NCBI GenBank assembly: GCA_902805485.1
Contig: CADCTM010000611.1
Coordinates: 1 to 9,409, forward strand
Source: an uncultured Coleofasciculus sp.
Lineage (GTDB): Bacteria > Cyanobacteriota > Cyanobacteriia > Cyanobacteriales > Coleofasciculaceae
Direction: 5' to 3'
Length of the DNA: 9,409 nucleotides
In this document: one piece after another, positions 1 through 6,849 of the stretch
How the letters are laid out: every line of letters starts with the position of its first letter
How positions within the stretch are numbered: the first letter of the stretch is position 1
Position numbers and translations under genes: made by a program
Notes under the pieces: model-generated
Told to the model about the DNA's origin: nothing
The model's input: only the letters and a program-made list of their open reading frames with translations
The model's database searches: none

Positions 1-1
1 T

Positions 2-1105
2 GTTTCCCTGGTTAACTTGCTGCTTGTTGTTTCGACTGGCTTATTGCTGGTGTTACTGTGGCAGTTGCGGAGTTTGCTCGTAACGCTGATGATTGCAATC
101 GTTGTGGCGGCGGCACTTGCACCGATTATCGAGAGTGCCCAAAAGCTCCGGATTCCCCGCTGGCTGGCTGTCATCGTCGTATATTTGGGCTTAATTGCAA
201 TTTTGACAGGACTGGGGATTTTGATCGGTCCTACGGTTGTCCAGCAAATTGAGCGACTGATCCGGAGACTGCCAACATATTTAGAAATTGTGCGATCGCT
301 TCTTGAAAACTTGGTTATACGTTTTGGGATCGGCGAACCCGGAGCAGTAAGTCCCATCAGCCAACTATTTAACACTCAAGCGCTTACAGGTTGGGTAATT
401 CGTTCCAGTCAGCAACTAGTAGTACGCTCTTACAGTGTCACACGCGGCATCTTAGGCGGCTTCTTTAGCCTGGTGTTAGCATTAGTGCTTTCCGGTTATC
501 TATTATCAGGCTCAAAAAACTTAATTAAAGGTTTAGTCAGTTTATTTCCAAAACCCTGGGATGAACGCTTAGAAGCCCAAGTTGAGCCAGTGGCGCAGCG
601 GATGGGCGGTTATATCCAAGGACGTGTCCTGGTTTCAGCAATTTTAGCCATAGCAATAACAATCGGTTTAAGATTTTTAGGACTGACCGAATTTGCTGTC
701 GGTTTAGGCGTCATTGCTGGCGTCACCGATTTAATACCCTTTTTCGGTCCCGTTTTAGGAGCAATTCCCGCCTTAATTGTCGCCATCGCTCAAGGCGGAC
801 TGACGTTCTTCTGGGTACTGCTATTATTTGTAGTTATCCAAAATCTCGAAACCTACGTCCTCGACCCCTTGCTAGTGGGTAATTCCGTAAAAGTTCACCC
901 GTTGTATCAGCTACTCGCCGTACTGGGAGGAACACAAGTTTTAGGAATCATCGGCGCCCTAATTGTCCCGCCTTGGATCGCAGGTGCGGCAGTACTATTA
1001 GAAAATCTCTACCTAAAACCCAAACTCCTAGCAGAACAACAACAAGAAGTACCTCTGGCGACACGAACCCCCGAAACCACACCTCAACTACCCATAAATC
1101 GCTAA
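2..1105 (+). CDS. AI-2E/PerM-family membrane permease, 5' partial
   Basis: This is an integral membrane protein of the AI-2E family transporter (PerM/YdiK, formerly DUF20) type. The frame is open to the left edge and reads V-S-L-V-N before the first possible start, a TTG at base 17, so the true start is probably outside the window. Counting from that TTG, hydrophobic segments lie near residues 3-35, 48-70, 145-162, 205-222, 226-255 and 262-275, and a last one near 298-328. A central amphipathic stretch (about 75-140) is typical of the family. The hallmark DLIPFFGP is at 238-245, followed by the conserved PLLVG...HPLYQLLAVLGG region at 284-305. The family exports small solutes; members have been tied to autoinducer-2 export or Na+/H+ antiport, but the substrate here cannot be read from sequence. 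The C-terminal tail (about 335-362) is rich in Q, T and P and looks disordered. An MscS-type channel follows after 131 bases on the same strand. Confidence 0.9.
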   Translation, partial: VSLVNLLLVVSTGLLLVLLWQLRSLLVTLMIAIVVAAALAPIIESAQKLRIPRWLAVIVVYLGLIAILTGLGILIGPTVVQQIERLIRRLPTYLEIVRSLLENLVIRFGIGEPGAVSPISQLFNTQALTGWVIRSSQQLVVRSYSVTRGILGGFFSLVLALVLSGYLLSGSKNLIKGLVSLFPKPWDERLEAQVEPVAQRMGGYIQGRVLVSAILAIAITIGLRFLGLTEFAVGLGVIAGVTDLIPFFGPVLGAIPALIVAIAQGGLTFFWVLLLFVVIQNLETYVLDPLLVGNSVKVHPLYQLLAVLGGTQVLGIIGALIVPPWIAGAAVLLENLYLKPKLLAEQQQEVPLATRTPETTPQLPINR

Positions 1106-1168
1106 TCGCGCACAAGTAACCGATAACAAATAGACCTCTTACATAGAGTCGCTAACACTCTTGTATTT

Positions 1169-1193
1169 ATCTGTGTGCATCTGTGGTTAAAAA
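1169..1193 (+). repeat. ATCTGTG double motif, possible dispersed intergenic repeat
   Basis: Two copies of ATCTGTG stand 10 bases apart and are followed by GGTTAAAAA. From general experience, near-identical strings (ATCTGTGTnCATCTGTGGTT) recur between genes in many bacterial genomes, including cyanobacteria. Only one copy is in this window, so its repeat nature here rests on that recollection and is not shown by the sequence. It lies between the permease and the channel gene, 44 bases upstream of the latter's ATG. Confidence 0.35.
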
Positions 1194-1236
1194 TTCAATA
1201 CTTTGTATTTTTACCAATAATCACAAATAACTTTTT

Positions 1237-2904
1237 ATGAATCGCTTCTCACGCTTCAGTCAGAGAGTAAATCGATCTGTCCGGATTTTAGTCGCGATAA
1301 CCCTAACGGGATGCTTCGCAAGCGCAATTATTTCCCTATCGTCATTTACACCCGTTTTTGGTCAAGATACCCCCAAAGCACCCATCCTCCTCGATGGCGT
1401 TCGACTCTTTCAAGTCAGTCAGTCAGGCAGATACACAGCTCAAGAACGGGCGGATGAAGCAAATCGCGTCCTGATTGAAAAAGTCAAAGCTTCCGCTCCA
1501 CCTCTGTCCGTAAAGCTCGATAACTCTCAAAACTTACCGATTATCAAGGTAGATGGCGCCCACTTATTAACAGTTACCGAGCAAGATGCACCCGCAGGAC
1601 GAACCGCCAACGAGCAAGCGGAGATTTGGGCCGGACAGTTGCAAGCGGCGATTGTCCAAGCTCAAAAACAGCGCCGTCCTTACTATATCCAGCAGGCAAT
1701 CCTCTACTCAATTGGGTATGCTCTACTTGCGATCGCTTTTACTTGGGCGAGTAGTTATCTCTGGCAGCATTATCTACAACCCCGACTGCCAAGAGAGGTG
1801 AAAGATTCAGAAGATAGCCGTCAACACCTCACAGTTGAGCTAGGTGTGCGACTTCTCCTGACAACTTTCCAGGCAACATTGTTATTATCCACTGCCCTTT
1901 ACATCACAAATTTGTTTCCCCAAACGCGGGAACTCAGCCAGAAAATTACCGATACGCTGGTTGCGAGTTTAGTCTCCGAGCTGATTCCTCTCGGAAAGGA
2001 TTCCTATTCTGTCTTAGATTTAGTGATTCTCTTGGGGCTATTTACGGGTTTAATTATTCTGGCAAAAACGGCAAAAAAGCTCTTGCGATTGCGTGTTCTC
2101 CGCTTTACCGGATTAAATCGTGGTTCCCAAGAAACTGTTGCCCAAATTGCAACCTACGGCATCATTTTATTCGGCACGATGGTAGTACTGCAATTATGGG
2201 GACTTGACCTCAGTTCTCTGACAATTTTTGCAAGCGTTATTGGTGTCGGTATCGGCTTAGGATTGCAGGGAATTGCCAAGGAATTTATCAGCGGTTTGGT
2301 GCTAATTTTCGAGCGTCCCATTAAAGTGGGCGACTTTGTAAATGTGGGCGATTTGATGGGAACAGTAGAGCGGATCAGCGTCCGATGCACGGAAATTAGG
2401 ACATTAGATGAAGTCTCAATCATCATCCCCAATTCTCGCTTTCTGGAAGGGGAAGTCGTCAACTGGACTCACCACAGTCCCGTTTCTCGGTTAAAAATCC
2501 CCGTGAATGTTGCTTATGGCTCGAATATCACTGCCGTGCGCGGGGCATTAATTGATGCGGCAAAAGAACATCCCGACGTGCTTTCTGAACCGATGCCGAA
2601 AGTGTTTTTTGCAGGATTGGGTGATAGTTCCCTAGACTTTAATTTAATGATTTGGATTGCTGAACCCCGCTTACAGTTCCGGATTAAAAGTGACATTTAC
2701 TATAGAATTGAAGCGATTCTGCGTCATCGTAACATCGAAATTCCCTTTCCCCAGCAAGACCTCCACGTTCGTTCTGGCAGTTTGCCTCTAGAAATTTCAC
2801 CCCAACTATCAGACTCGCTGGCTCAATTATCCAATGGTCTAGCCAAATGGCTAGAAACACAGTCAACGGCGACAAGTCGGGAGAATCGCAACAACGGTAA
2901 GTGA
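1237..2904 (+). CDS. MscS-type mechanosensitive ion channel family protein
   Basis: This 555-residue inner-membrane protein is of the small-conductance mechanosensitive channel superfamily, which opens under membrane tension and releases solutes on hypo-osmotic shock. Residues 1-42 form an export signal (basic start, hydrophobic core, possible cleavage after VFG). Residues 43-145 are a probable periplasmic domain. Membrane segments lie near 150-172, 203-225, 258-277 and 302-322, with the pore-lining helix at about 326-355. That helix has the small-residue-rich VIGVGIGLGLQGIAKEF pattern (334-350) diagnostic of MscS. It is followed by the beta domain (FERPIKVGDFV, 358-368; IIIPNS, 395-400; VVNWTH, 407-412) and the C-terminal alpha/beta domain to about 512. 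The length exceeds E. coli MscS (286 aa) because of the N-terminal extension, as in many cyanobacterial paralogues. An alternative LTGC lipobox lies at 23-26. No strong ribosome binding site precedes the ATG. The neighbouring permease suggests only a loose envelope theme. Confidence 0.93.
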   Translation: MNRFSRFSQRVNRSVRILVAITLTGCFASAIISLSSFTPVFGQDTPKAPILLDGVRLFQVSQSGRYTAQERADEANRVLIEKVKASAPPLSVKLDNSQNLPIIKVDGAHLLTVTEQDAPAGRTANEQAEIWAGQLQAAIVQAQKQRRPYYIQQAILYSIGYALLAIAFTWASSYLWQHYLQPRLPREVKDSEDSRQHLTVELGVRLLLTTFQATLLLSTALYITNLFPQTRELSQKITDTLVASLVSELIPLGKDSYSVLDLVILLGLFTGLIILAKTAKKLLRLRVLRFTGLNRGSQETVAQIATYGIILFGTMVVLQLWGLDLSSLTIFASVIGVGIGLGLQGIAKEFISGLVLIFERPIKVGDFVNVGDLMGTVERISVRCTEIRTLDEVSIIIPNSRFLEGEVVNWTHHSPVSRLKIPVNVAYGSNITAVRGALIDAAKEHPDVLSEPMPKVFFAGLGDSSLDFNLMIWIAEPRLQFRIKSDIYYRIEAILRHRNIEIPFPQQDLHVRSGSLPLEISPQLSDSLAQLSNGLAKWLETQSTATSRENRNNGK

Positions 2905-2956
2905 GAAAAAATCTAACGTAAAGTTATTAGACGTTTAGTTGCACAGGGAAAAATTA

Positions 2957-2980
2957 ATTCTGTATCATTACATACAGAAT
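2957..2980. promoter_or_regulatory. Perfect 9-bp inverted repeat upstream of the 84-aa gene
   Basis: ATTCTGTAT (2957-2965) and ATACAGAAT (2972-2980) are exact reverse complements around a 6-base centre. TATCAT at 2963-2968, one mismatch from a -10 box, sits in the palindrome with a weak TTGCAC 18 bases upstream. The arrangement resembles a repressor operator over a promoter for the gene at 3047. It is not followed by a U-tract, so it is a poor intrinsic terminator for the channel gene, though an RNA hairpin cannot be ruled out. Confidence 0.4.
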
Positions 2981-3032
2981 ATCTTTGATTTCTACCCATC
3001 TAGATGGCATTAGTGATCGCAAGGACTAGCAA

Positions 3033-3037
3033 AAGGA
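3033..3037 (+). promoter_or_regulatory. Ribosome binding site AAGGA of the 84-aa gene
   Basis: AAGGA ends 9 bases before the ATG at 3047, good Shine-Dalgarno spacing. It is one of the few clear ones in the window and supports both the reality and the start of this small gene. Confidence 0.65.
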
Positions 3038-3046
3038 CATAAGCCG

Positions 3047-3301
3047 ATGAAACTCGATTCTCGCAAAACAGCAGTAATCACAGCGATGCACGGACAGGCT
3101 CTAAATGCATCATGGAATGCCCAAGTCAAGCCGCCTCAGCAATTACAGGCTTCAACTTGGGTAAAACTTCGAGAACTTCCTAGTCCCTACAGCCACGACG
3201 AAGCACTGCTCTTGTGCCAGCATTCTGAGACAGAATGGGTTGTTTGGATTCCCGAATGTGGGGAAATGGTTTTGCATCGCTGTCAGTTAGGCGAAGCCTA
3301 A
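3047..3301 (+). CDS. Small conserved-looking protein of unknown function (84 aa)
   Basis: This is an 84-residue soluble protein with no signal peptide and no membrane segment. A flexible N-terminal third (1-34) is followed by a compact part, about 37-80. That part has the run WVKLRELPSPYSHDEALLLC (38-57) and then a tryptophan-rich stretch (EWVVWIPECGE, 65-75). Alternating hydrophobic residues and paired tryptophans suggest a small beta-barrel fold, but this is a guess. Proteins of similar appearance seem familiar from cyanobacterial genomes, though I cannot name a family. The ATG is supported by AAGGA nine bases upstream, and a palindrome 66-90 bases upstream may control it. The gene ends only 7 bases from the convergent 244-aa gene, so neither has room for its own terminator between them. 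Three cysteines (57, 72, 79) might bind metal or form disulfides, but no classic motif is present. Confidence 0.75.
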   Translation: MKLDSRKTAVITAMHGQALNASWNAQVKPPQQLQASTWVKLRELPSPYSHDEALLLCQHSETEWVVWIPECGEMVLHRCQLGEA

Positions 3302-3308
3302 AGTCTAA

Positions 3309-4043
3309 TCAAGAGCCAAACCGCGCCAAAATTCCTTTAGCAATCTTCTTTTCCCAAGGCTTACGCGAGAGCAAACCCGACAACATTTGACGTAAAACAC
3401 AGCGCCTGAGCCTTGGTAACAACAAACGCAATAAACGTTGCAATACCATTTGCAATAGCCACGCGATTATTACTAATGGCAATAGCAGCCAAAGGTTCAC
3501 CTTGATTAGCAATAATATCAAGGGAATTATCACCACTCCCGTAATTAGTAAAGATAGCCCCCAAGGCAACAAGTGTAACTGAAGGAATGCCCTCAAACGT
3601 AACCGAGCTAAGAGTTGAGTAATCAACCAATAGTGAGCTGAAGCAATTTGACGACAAAAGTTAGGGCGTTCTAAACAATCGCTTCTAATTTGGTGAAAGA
3701 TATCGCCATCCATCGAAATCACACTCCGCATCAAGGCATCTGCAGCCCCGCCGCGTAGATAGTAGCTGTAAAAAGTTAATCCTGACTGGAAAGAGTTTTC
3801 CTCACCAACAAGAGCGTAATCGCGCAAATCTGCTAATAATTGGCGGGAGATGTAAAGGCGGCGCCCGGTTTCTTGTGCTTGTTGAATTCTGAGCAGAATG
3901 TCTTTATCTAAGTGAAAGCGAATGCTATGAAATACCACTCGCTTCCGAGAAATTCGTTCTTTTTCAAATATAATATATGGCTCCAAATCCAGACCGTTGA
4001 GATCAGAATTTTCTTGAAACTGTTGGGAATGATGATGCCGCAT
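3309..4043 (-). CDS. Two-TM membrane protein of unknown function, fourth gene of the paralogous cluster
   Basis: This 244-residue protein has a soluble N-terminal two thirds and a C-terminal membrane anchor. Residues 21-100 are of mixed charge. At 104-141 lies a module resembling that of the three genes upstream: hydrophobic lead (ALMRSVISM), D112-G-D-I115, a proline 12 residues on (P127), H137 and a hydrophobic residue at +4. Two membrane segments follow (about 161-180 and 183-200), then a strongly basic amphipathic tail rich in Leu and Arg (202-244) that should lie on the cytoplasmic membrane face. No enzyme motif is seen. The start ATG has no Shine-Dalgarno; instead a 20-bp hairpin lies just upstream of it. 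The gene lies 73 bases downstream of the ~290-aa gene on the same strand and is probably last in the transcript. By position and shared module it may be the membrane anchor of a complex with its neighbours; this is inference. Confidence 0.8.
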   Translation of the reverse strand: MRHHHSQQFQENSDLNGLDLEPYIIFEKERISRKRVVFHSIRFHLDKDILLRIQQAQETGRRLYISRQLLADLRDYALVGEENSFQSGLTFYSYYLRGGAADALMRSVISMDGDIFHQIRSDCLERPNFCRQIASAHYWLITQLLARLRLRAFLQLHLLPWGLSLLITGVVIIPLILLLIKVNLWLLLPLVIIAWLLQMVLQRLLRLLLPRLRRCVLRQMLSGLLSRKPWEKKIAKGILARFGS

Positions 4044-4051
4044 GATGATTA

Positions 4052-4102
4052 AAAATTAAACATTAAAAACTAAACTATCTTGAATTTTTAACGTTTAACT
4101 TT
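4052..4102 (-). terminator. 20-bp AU-rich RNA hairpin between the ~290-aa and 244-aa genes (attenuator, terminator or leader structure)
   Basis: On the minus strand, bases 4102-4083 can pair with 4071-4052 around an 11-base loop. All 20 positions pair: 16 A-U, one C-G and three G-U. In plus-strand RNA the three G-U pairs would be A-C mismatches, so the fold is specific to the transcript that carries these genes. The hairpin starts 14 bases after the stop of the upstream gene and ends 8 bases before the ATG of the 244-aa gene. The 3' arm is U-rich. It could weaken read-through transcription or hide the translation start. The low GC content argues against a strong classical terminator. Confidence 0.45.
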
Positions 4103-4116
4103 GCATTTTTAATGAT

Positions 4117-4986
4117 TTACTTCGGTGAACTCCAAGGAGCTGAATTTTTCCCAGAACCTCGTTGGAGCGTTGCCTGTACCAGACTAATGATAAACTCCAA
4201 CAGTCCGCGCCATTGCTTTTCACTTGCGGTAACACCATCTCGGTGAATTTGGAGAATTACCTCACGATGGGGATGGTCAAAAATTTCTTGAGAGTAGCGG
4301 TTGATTATATCGCCATCCAGTTGAATCACCGTTTGAGCGTAGATTAAATCGGTCATCACCGACTCGTTGAGAGTGTCTGGTTCCAGATCATAAGCAAGTT
4401 GCTCATCTTGTCTTTGCAATGCCTTATTTCGATTATCTAGTGCGGCTTTCAATTCACTAATCTTACGTAAACTCCGCAAGAATCTACAGTTGTGAAGAAC
4501 GCCTTGCGCCATCATAATTTCTCCGGAACTTGTCGGATTAATCGGGTTGGGAAGTCGCGTCCGGAGTTCATGCAATTCAATTGTTGGATCAGTAAGAATG
4601 TGCTTATCCTGAGTTGCTGAGTCCAGAACTGTTGGGTCGTAAAATTCTGATGTCGGATCAGCCAATAGTAAGGTGTATTCTAATTCCAAATTTTTGCGTA
4701 ATTCCAGATAGCGATCGCGTAGAGACTCGTGAATTTCCTGTTGTTCAAGATATTGCCTAGATATCGGATAAATATCGCGATAGGCTTCCCAAGCAATAAA
4801 CTTGTCTCCGGTAATTCGCTCCACAACCATCGTATTAACTTCTAGAGCCGTAATATCGATGAGGACTTCCCCCAACGACTGCAAAAACTCATTGAGGTTA
4901 CGACCAAGACCCGGAGTAAAGTGTTTACTATTTGATTCGGGTACGTTTGTAATTTCTTTTCCCTTACGAGTTCTAGTATCGATCAA
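4117..4986 (-). CDS. Protein of unknown function with diverged DGDI module, third gene of the paralogous cluster (289 aa)
   Basis: This is a predicted soluble, mainly helical protein with no signal peptide or clear membrane segment. Numbering is from the TTG at 4986. An N-terminal helix ends in LEVNTMV (48-54), which resembles LEITTWV of the 142-aa protein. A long insertion (about 60-205) includes a charged, coiled-coil-like stretch near 76-108 and another near 170-200. The C-terminal module has L-D224-G-D-I227, P239, E242, H248-R and V252, then a hydrophobic helix (about 260-275). Two TTG codons compete for the start: the one at 4995 abuts GGAGG, while the one at 4986 has 9 bases of spacing, so I chose 4986; no ATG exists before residue 53. 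The upstream 611-aa gene ends 18 bases before the first TTG and in the same frame, so the two are surely cotranscribed and perhaps translationally coupled. The function is unknown. Confidence 0.8.
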   Translation of the reverse strand: MIDTRTRKGKEITNVPESNSKHFTPGLGRNLNEFLQSLGEVLIDITALEVNTMVVERITGDKFIAWEAYRDIYPISRQYLEQQEIHESLRDRYLELRKNLELEYTLLLADPTSEFYDPTVLDSATQDKHILTDPTIELHELRTRLPNPINPTSSGEIMMAQGVLHNCRFLRSLRKISELKAALDNRNKALQRQDEQLAYDLEPDTLNESVMTDLIYAQTVIQLDGDIINRYSQEIFDHPHREVILQIHRDGVTASEKQWRGLLEFIISLVQATLQRGSGKNSAPWSSPK

Positions 4987-4995
4987 AGTCGCCAA

Positions 4996-5000
4996 CCTCC
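4996..5000 (-). promoter_or_regulatory. Ribosome binding site GGAGG deciding the TTG start
   Basis: GGAGG lies between the stop of the 611-aa gene and the next gene. It touches the first TTG (4995-4993) directly but lies 9 bases before the second TTG (4986-4984), so the second is the better start. It is the strongest Shine-Dalgarno in the window. Confidence 0.7.
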
Positions 5001-5013
5001 CTGGTTTCTGGTT

Positions 5014-6849
5014 TTAATTGTTTTGGTTTGGAAAGTGACTGGGGCGTGGTGGGGGTGGTGGCACGATTTTGTCAACCGACTGCGGATGACGTTCCACATC
5101 ATCCTCCAATTTCACCCCGTGTTCAGAATCATCACTCAAAACTTCTTGCTCAGACTCCTGCATTTCTAGCGAGAGAGAATCTGTCTCAGCGAAGTTGTCA
5201 CCATCTGCCAAGAACTGCTCAAACTGCATATCAGCAAATAGTTCCTCTTCTGTCATGCCCGCCTTCTGATGATCCTGTGTGGCGGCGTTTGAATGGGTTT
5301 TTGGCGGCTCATCTCCAAACAAAACATCCATCAAGTCCCTAGCGGCTTTATCTGACGGCGGTGTCATCTCAGGCAGTTGTGAGCCATCTGAGTGTTCCTG
5401 GGAAACTGCCTGATGATTTTGCTCTGAATCGGCACGAGCAGCATTCACAGGCGACTCGACAGGAGTAAAGTCTTCAAACGCATCAGATAAATCAAACCCT
5501 GCCCGGACATTGGTATCTAAATCCAGCAACCCTCCATAAGGTTCCAGCTCGTCAGGGGCAAAATTATCCCAGTCCGCATCGCTGTCTTCGGTTGATTTTG
5601 ATTCAGCCTTCTGCGGTGTTGTAGTAAAGGGATCGGATTCTTCAAAATCATCCCAGTCGTCATCCTCTGCTAGATCCAATGACTCTAGACCGGTAACGGC
5701 TGACTCTTGTAGGGGTTCCGACTCCACCACCCAATCATCCCACTCGTCATCGTCTTCTAGATCCAATGACTCCAAGCTGGGAACTTGTTTGTTGGGTTGC
5801 GGTAACGGTTCGTCTTCAACTAAGTCTCCCCAATCTTCATCGTCTTCGGTGGTTAATGGTTCCAAAAGGGGTGTAGTTGCGGCAGCCGGCGACGGGAAAT
5901 CTTCAAAACTCAGCTTTTCCCAATCCTGATTTTCCAGCTCGTCAGGGGCAACTTCCGGTTCATCTGCAACTAACTCGGCTAAATCTTCATGGCTTTGGGC
6001 GTCTAGCGGCTCGATGCTTGGTTCTACAGAGGTTTGGGGTGGGTCAAAATCTTCCCGTGTAAGGATGCCCCAATCTTGATTTATGGGTGAATCTAATTGA
6101 GGTGGAGCGGGTGATTCTTCTTCTTGAATAAAGTTTCTCCAGTCTTCATCGATGGGGGAATCTAGACCCTCTGGTTGATCTGGTCCAACGGGCAATGACT
6201 CAAGCAAATCTAATACCGAGTCGTCCCAATCATCTTCTTCCTCGTCTTCATCTTCGTCCAATGCCTCTGGGCTAATGGCTGGGATACTTAGGAACGTCGG
6301 AGGAACTTCTGTAAGGGGAAGCGGTTGGGTGACATCCTCGGTTATAGAGTTAGGAACGATCGCGAATTCCTCAATGTCGGCTTCTTGAGGCTGGGTGATT
6401 TCTTGAGCGGGTTGCAGAAGCTGACTTTCAACTTCTTGAGATGACGCTGGCTCAAGAACCAGAGGCATTGCGGATTGCGAGAGCGTTGCGCTGCTGCTTG
6501 CCGCGCGCATTGCAATCAAAACCTCAAATAGCTTTTGTAAACTTTTGAGGTTGCTGTGAATAATTTTGTTGCTTTCTGTAACCTGATCTAAGTGAAATTG
6601 CCGCAGTTCCCGGTAGGGACCATTGCCGATAAACTGGTCGCCAATTTCATTTTCAACTTTGCCTTCAAGGGTATTGATGCGGGTACGAAGGCGATGACCA
6701 GGTTTTGTTGGGGGTGTTTCTTGAATCTTTGCGGCTGATGTTACCCAAGTCGTAATTTTTAAGTCAACAGCTCCGTTAAGAGCTAAGGTCAGCGCTTCTG
6801 GGATCTTGCCTGCCTTGAGTTGTTCTTTGAAGTCATCGCTCGACGCCAT
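5014..6849 (-). CDS. 611-aa protein: paralogous N-terminal domain plus long acidic Trp-repeat tail, unknown function
   Basis: Residues 1-112 match the neighbouring 142-aa protein at roughly 60% by eye, including SDDFK (4-8), QLKAGKI (10-16), ITTWV (32-36), QFIGNGPY (72-79) and a final helix (N100-L-x-x-L-x-x-L-F). From about 113 the chain is low-complexity and very acidic: residues 191-430 hold 84 Asp/Glu against 6 Lys/Arg. Tryptophans at 208, 237, 260, 310, 340, 370, 399 and 427 sit in acidic blocks, seven of them with Phe, Leu or Trp at +3, and the last five are spaced 28-30 residues apart. A proline run (597-601) ends the protein. No signal peptide, membrane segment or enzyme motif is seen. 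AGGA lies 8 bases before the ATG. This looks like a globular domain attached to a disordered multivalent tail, perhaps a scaffold or docking protein. It is the probable first gene of an operon with the ~290-aa gene. Confidence 0.85.
   Translation of the reverse strand: MASSDDFKEQLKAGKIPEALTLALNGAVDLKITTWVTSAAKIQETPPTKPGHRLRTRINTLEGKVENEIGDQFIGNGPYRELRQFHLDQVTESNKIIHSNLKSLQKLFEVLIAMRAASSSATLSQSAMPLVLEPASSQEVESQLLQPAQEITQPQEADIEEFAIVPNSITEDVTQPLPLTEVPPTFLSIPAISPEALDEDEDEEEDDWDDSVLDLLESLPVGPDQPEGLDSPIDEDWRNFIQEEESPAPPQLDSPINQDWGILTREDFDPPQTSVEPSIEPLDAQSHEDLAELVADEPEVAPDELENQDWEKLSFEDFPSPAAATTPLLEPLTTEDDEDWGDLVEDEPLPQPNKQVPSLESLDLEDDDEWDDWVVESEPLQESAVTGLESLDLAEDDDWDDFEESDPFTTTPQKAESKSTEDSDADWDNFAPDELEPYGGLLDLDTNVRAGFDLSDAFEDFTPVESPVNAARADSEQNHQAVSQEHSDGSQLPEMTPPSDKAARDLMDVLFGDEPPKTHSNAATQDHQKAGMTEEELFADMQFEQFLADGDNFAETDSLSLEMQESEQEVLSDDSEHGVKLEDDVERHPQSVDKIVPPPPPRPSHFPNQNN
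5560..5936 (-). repeat. Degenerate ~87-90 bp tandem repeats encoding acidic Trp motifs
   Basis: Within the 611-aa gene, similar blocks start at 5648, 5735 and 5825, that is 87 and 90 bases apart, matching 29- and 30-residue protein repeats. The first two share most of about 38 bases. Each block encodes an acidic run, a tryptophan, and a Leu-Glu-Ser/Pro-Leu lead. The spacing is always a whole number of codons, so the array grew by in-frame duplication. Confidence 0.7.

Noticed and set aside
1145..1161. AGAGT-N7-ACTCT hairpin after the permease gene as terminator
   Set aside because: The stem is only 5 bp and lacks a U-tract. It is within chance expectation.
3361..3657. Minus-strand open frame of 98 codons inside the 244-aa gene
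   Set aside because: It overlaps the membrane-anchor region of the 244-aa gene in another frame. It has no sign of a separate start signal, and the main frame has coherent helices and the shared module.
5028..5342. Plus-strand open frame of 104 codons opposite the acidic gene
   Set aside because: It is a shadow of the 611-aa gene: acidic codons read in reverse give His/Ser/Pro-rich text. It has no ribosome binding site or recognisable domain.
5560..6279. Calcium-binding or RTX-type acidic repeats in the 611-aa protein
   Set aside because: There are no GGxGxD nonapeptides or EF-hand spacing. The repeats centre on tryptophan and their glycine content is low.
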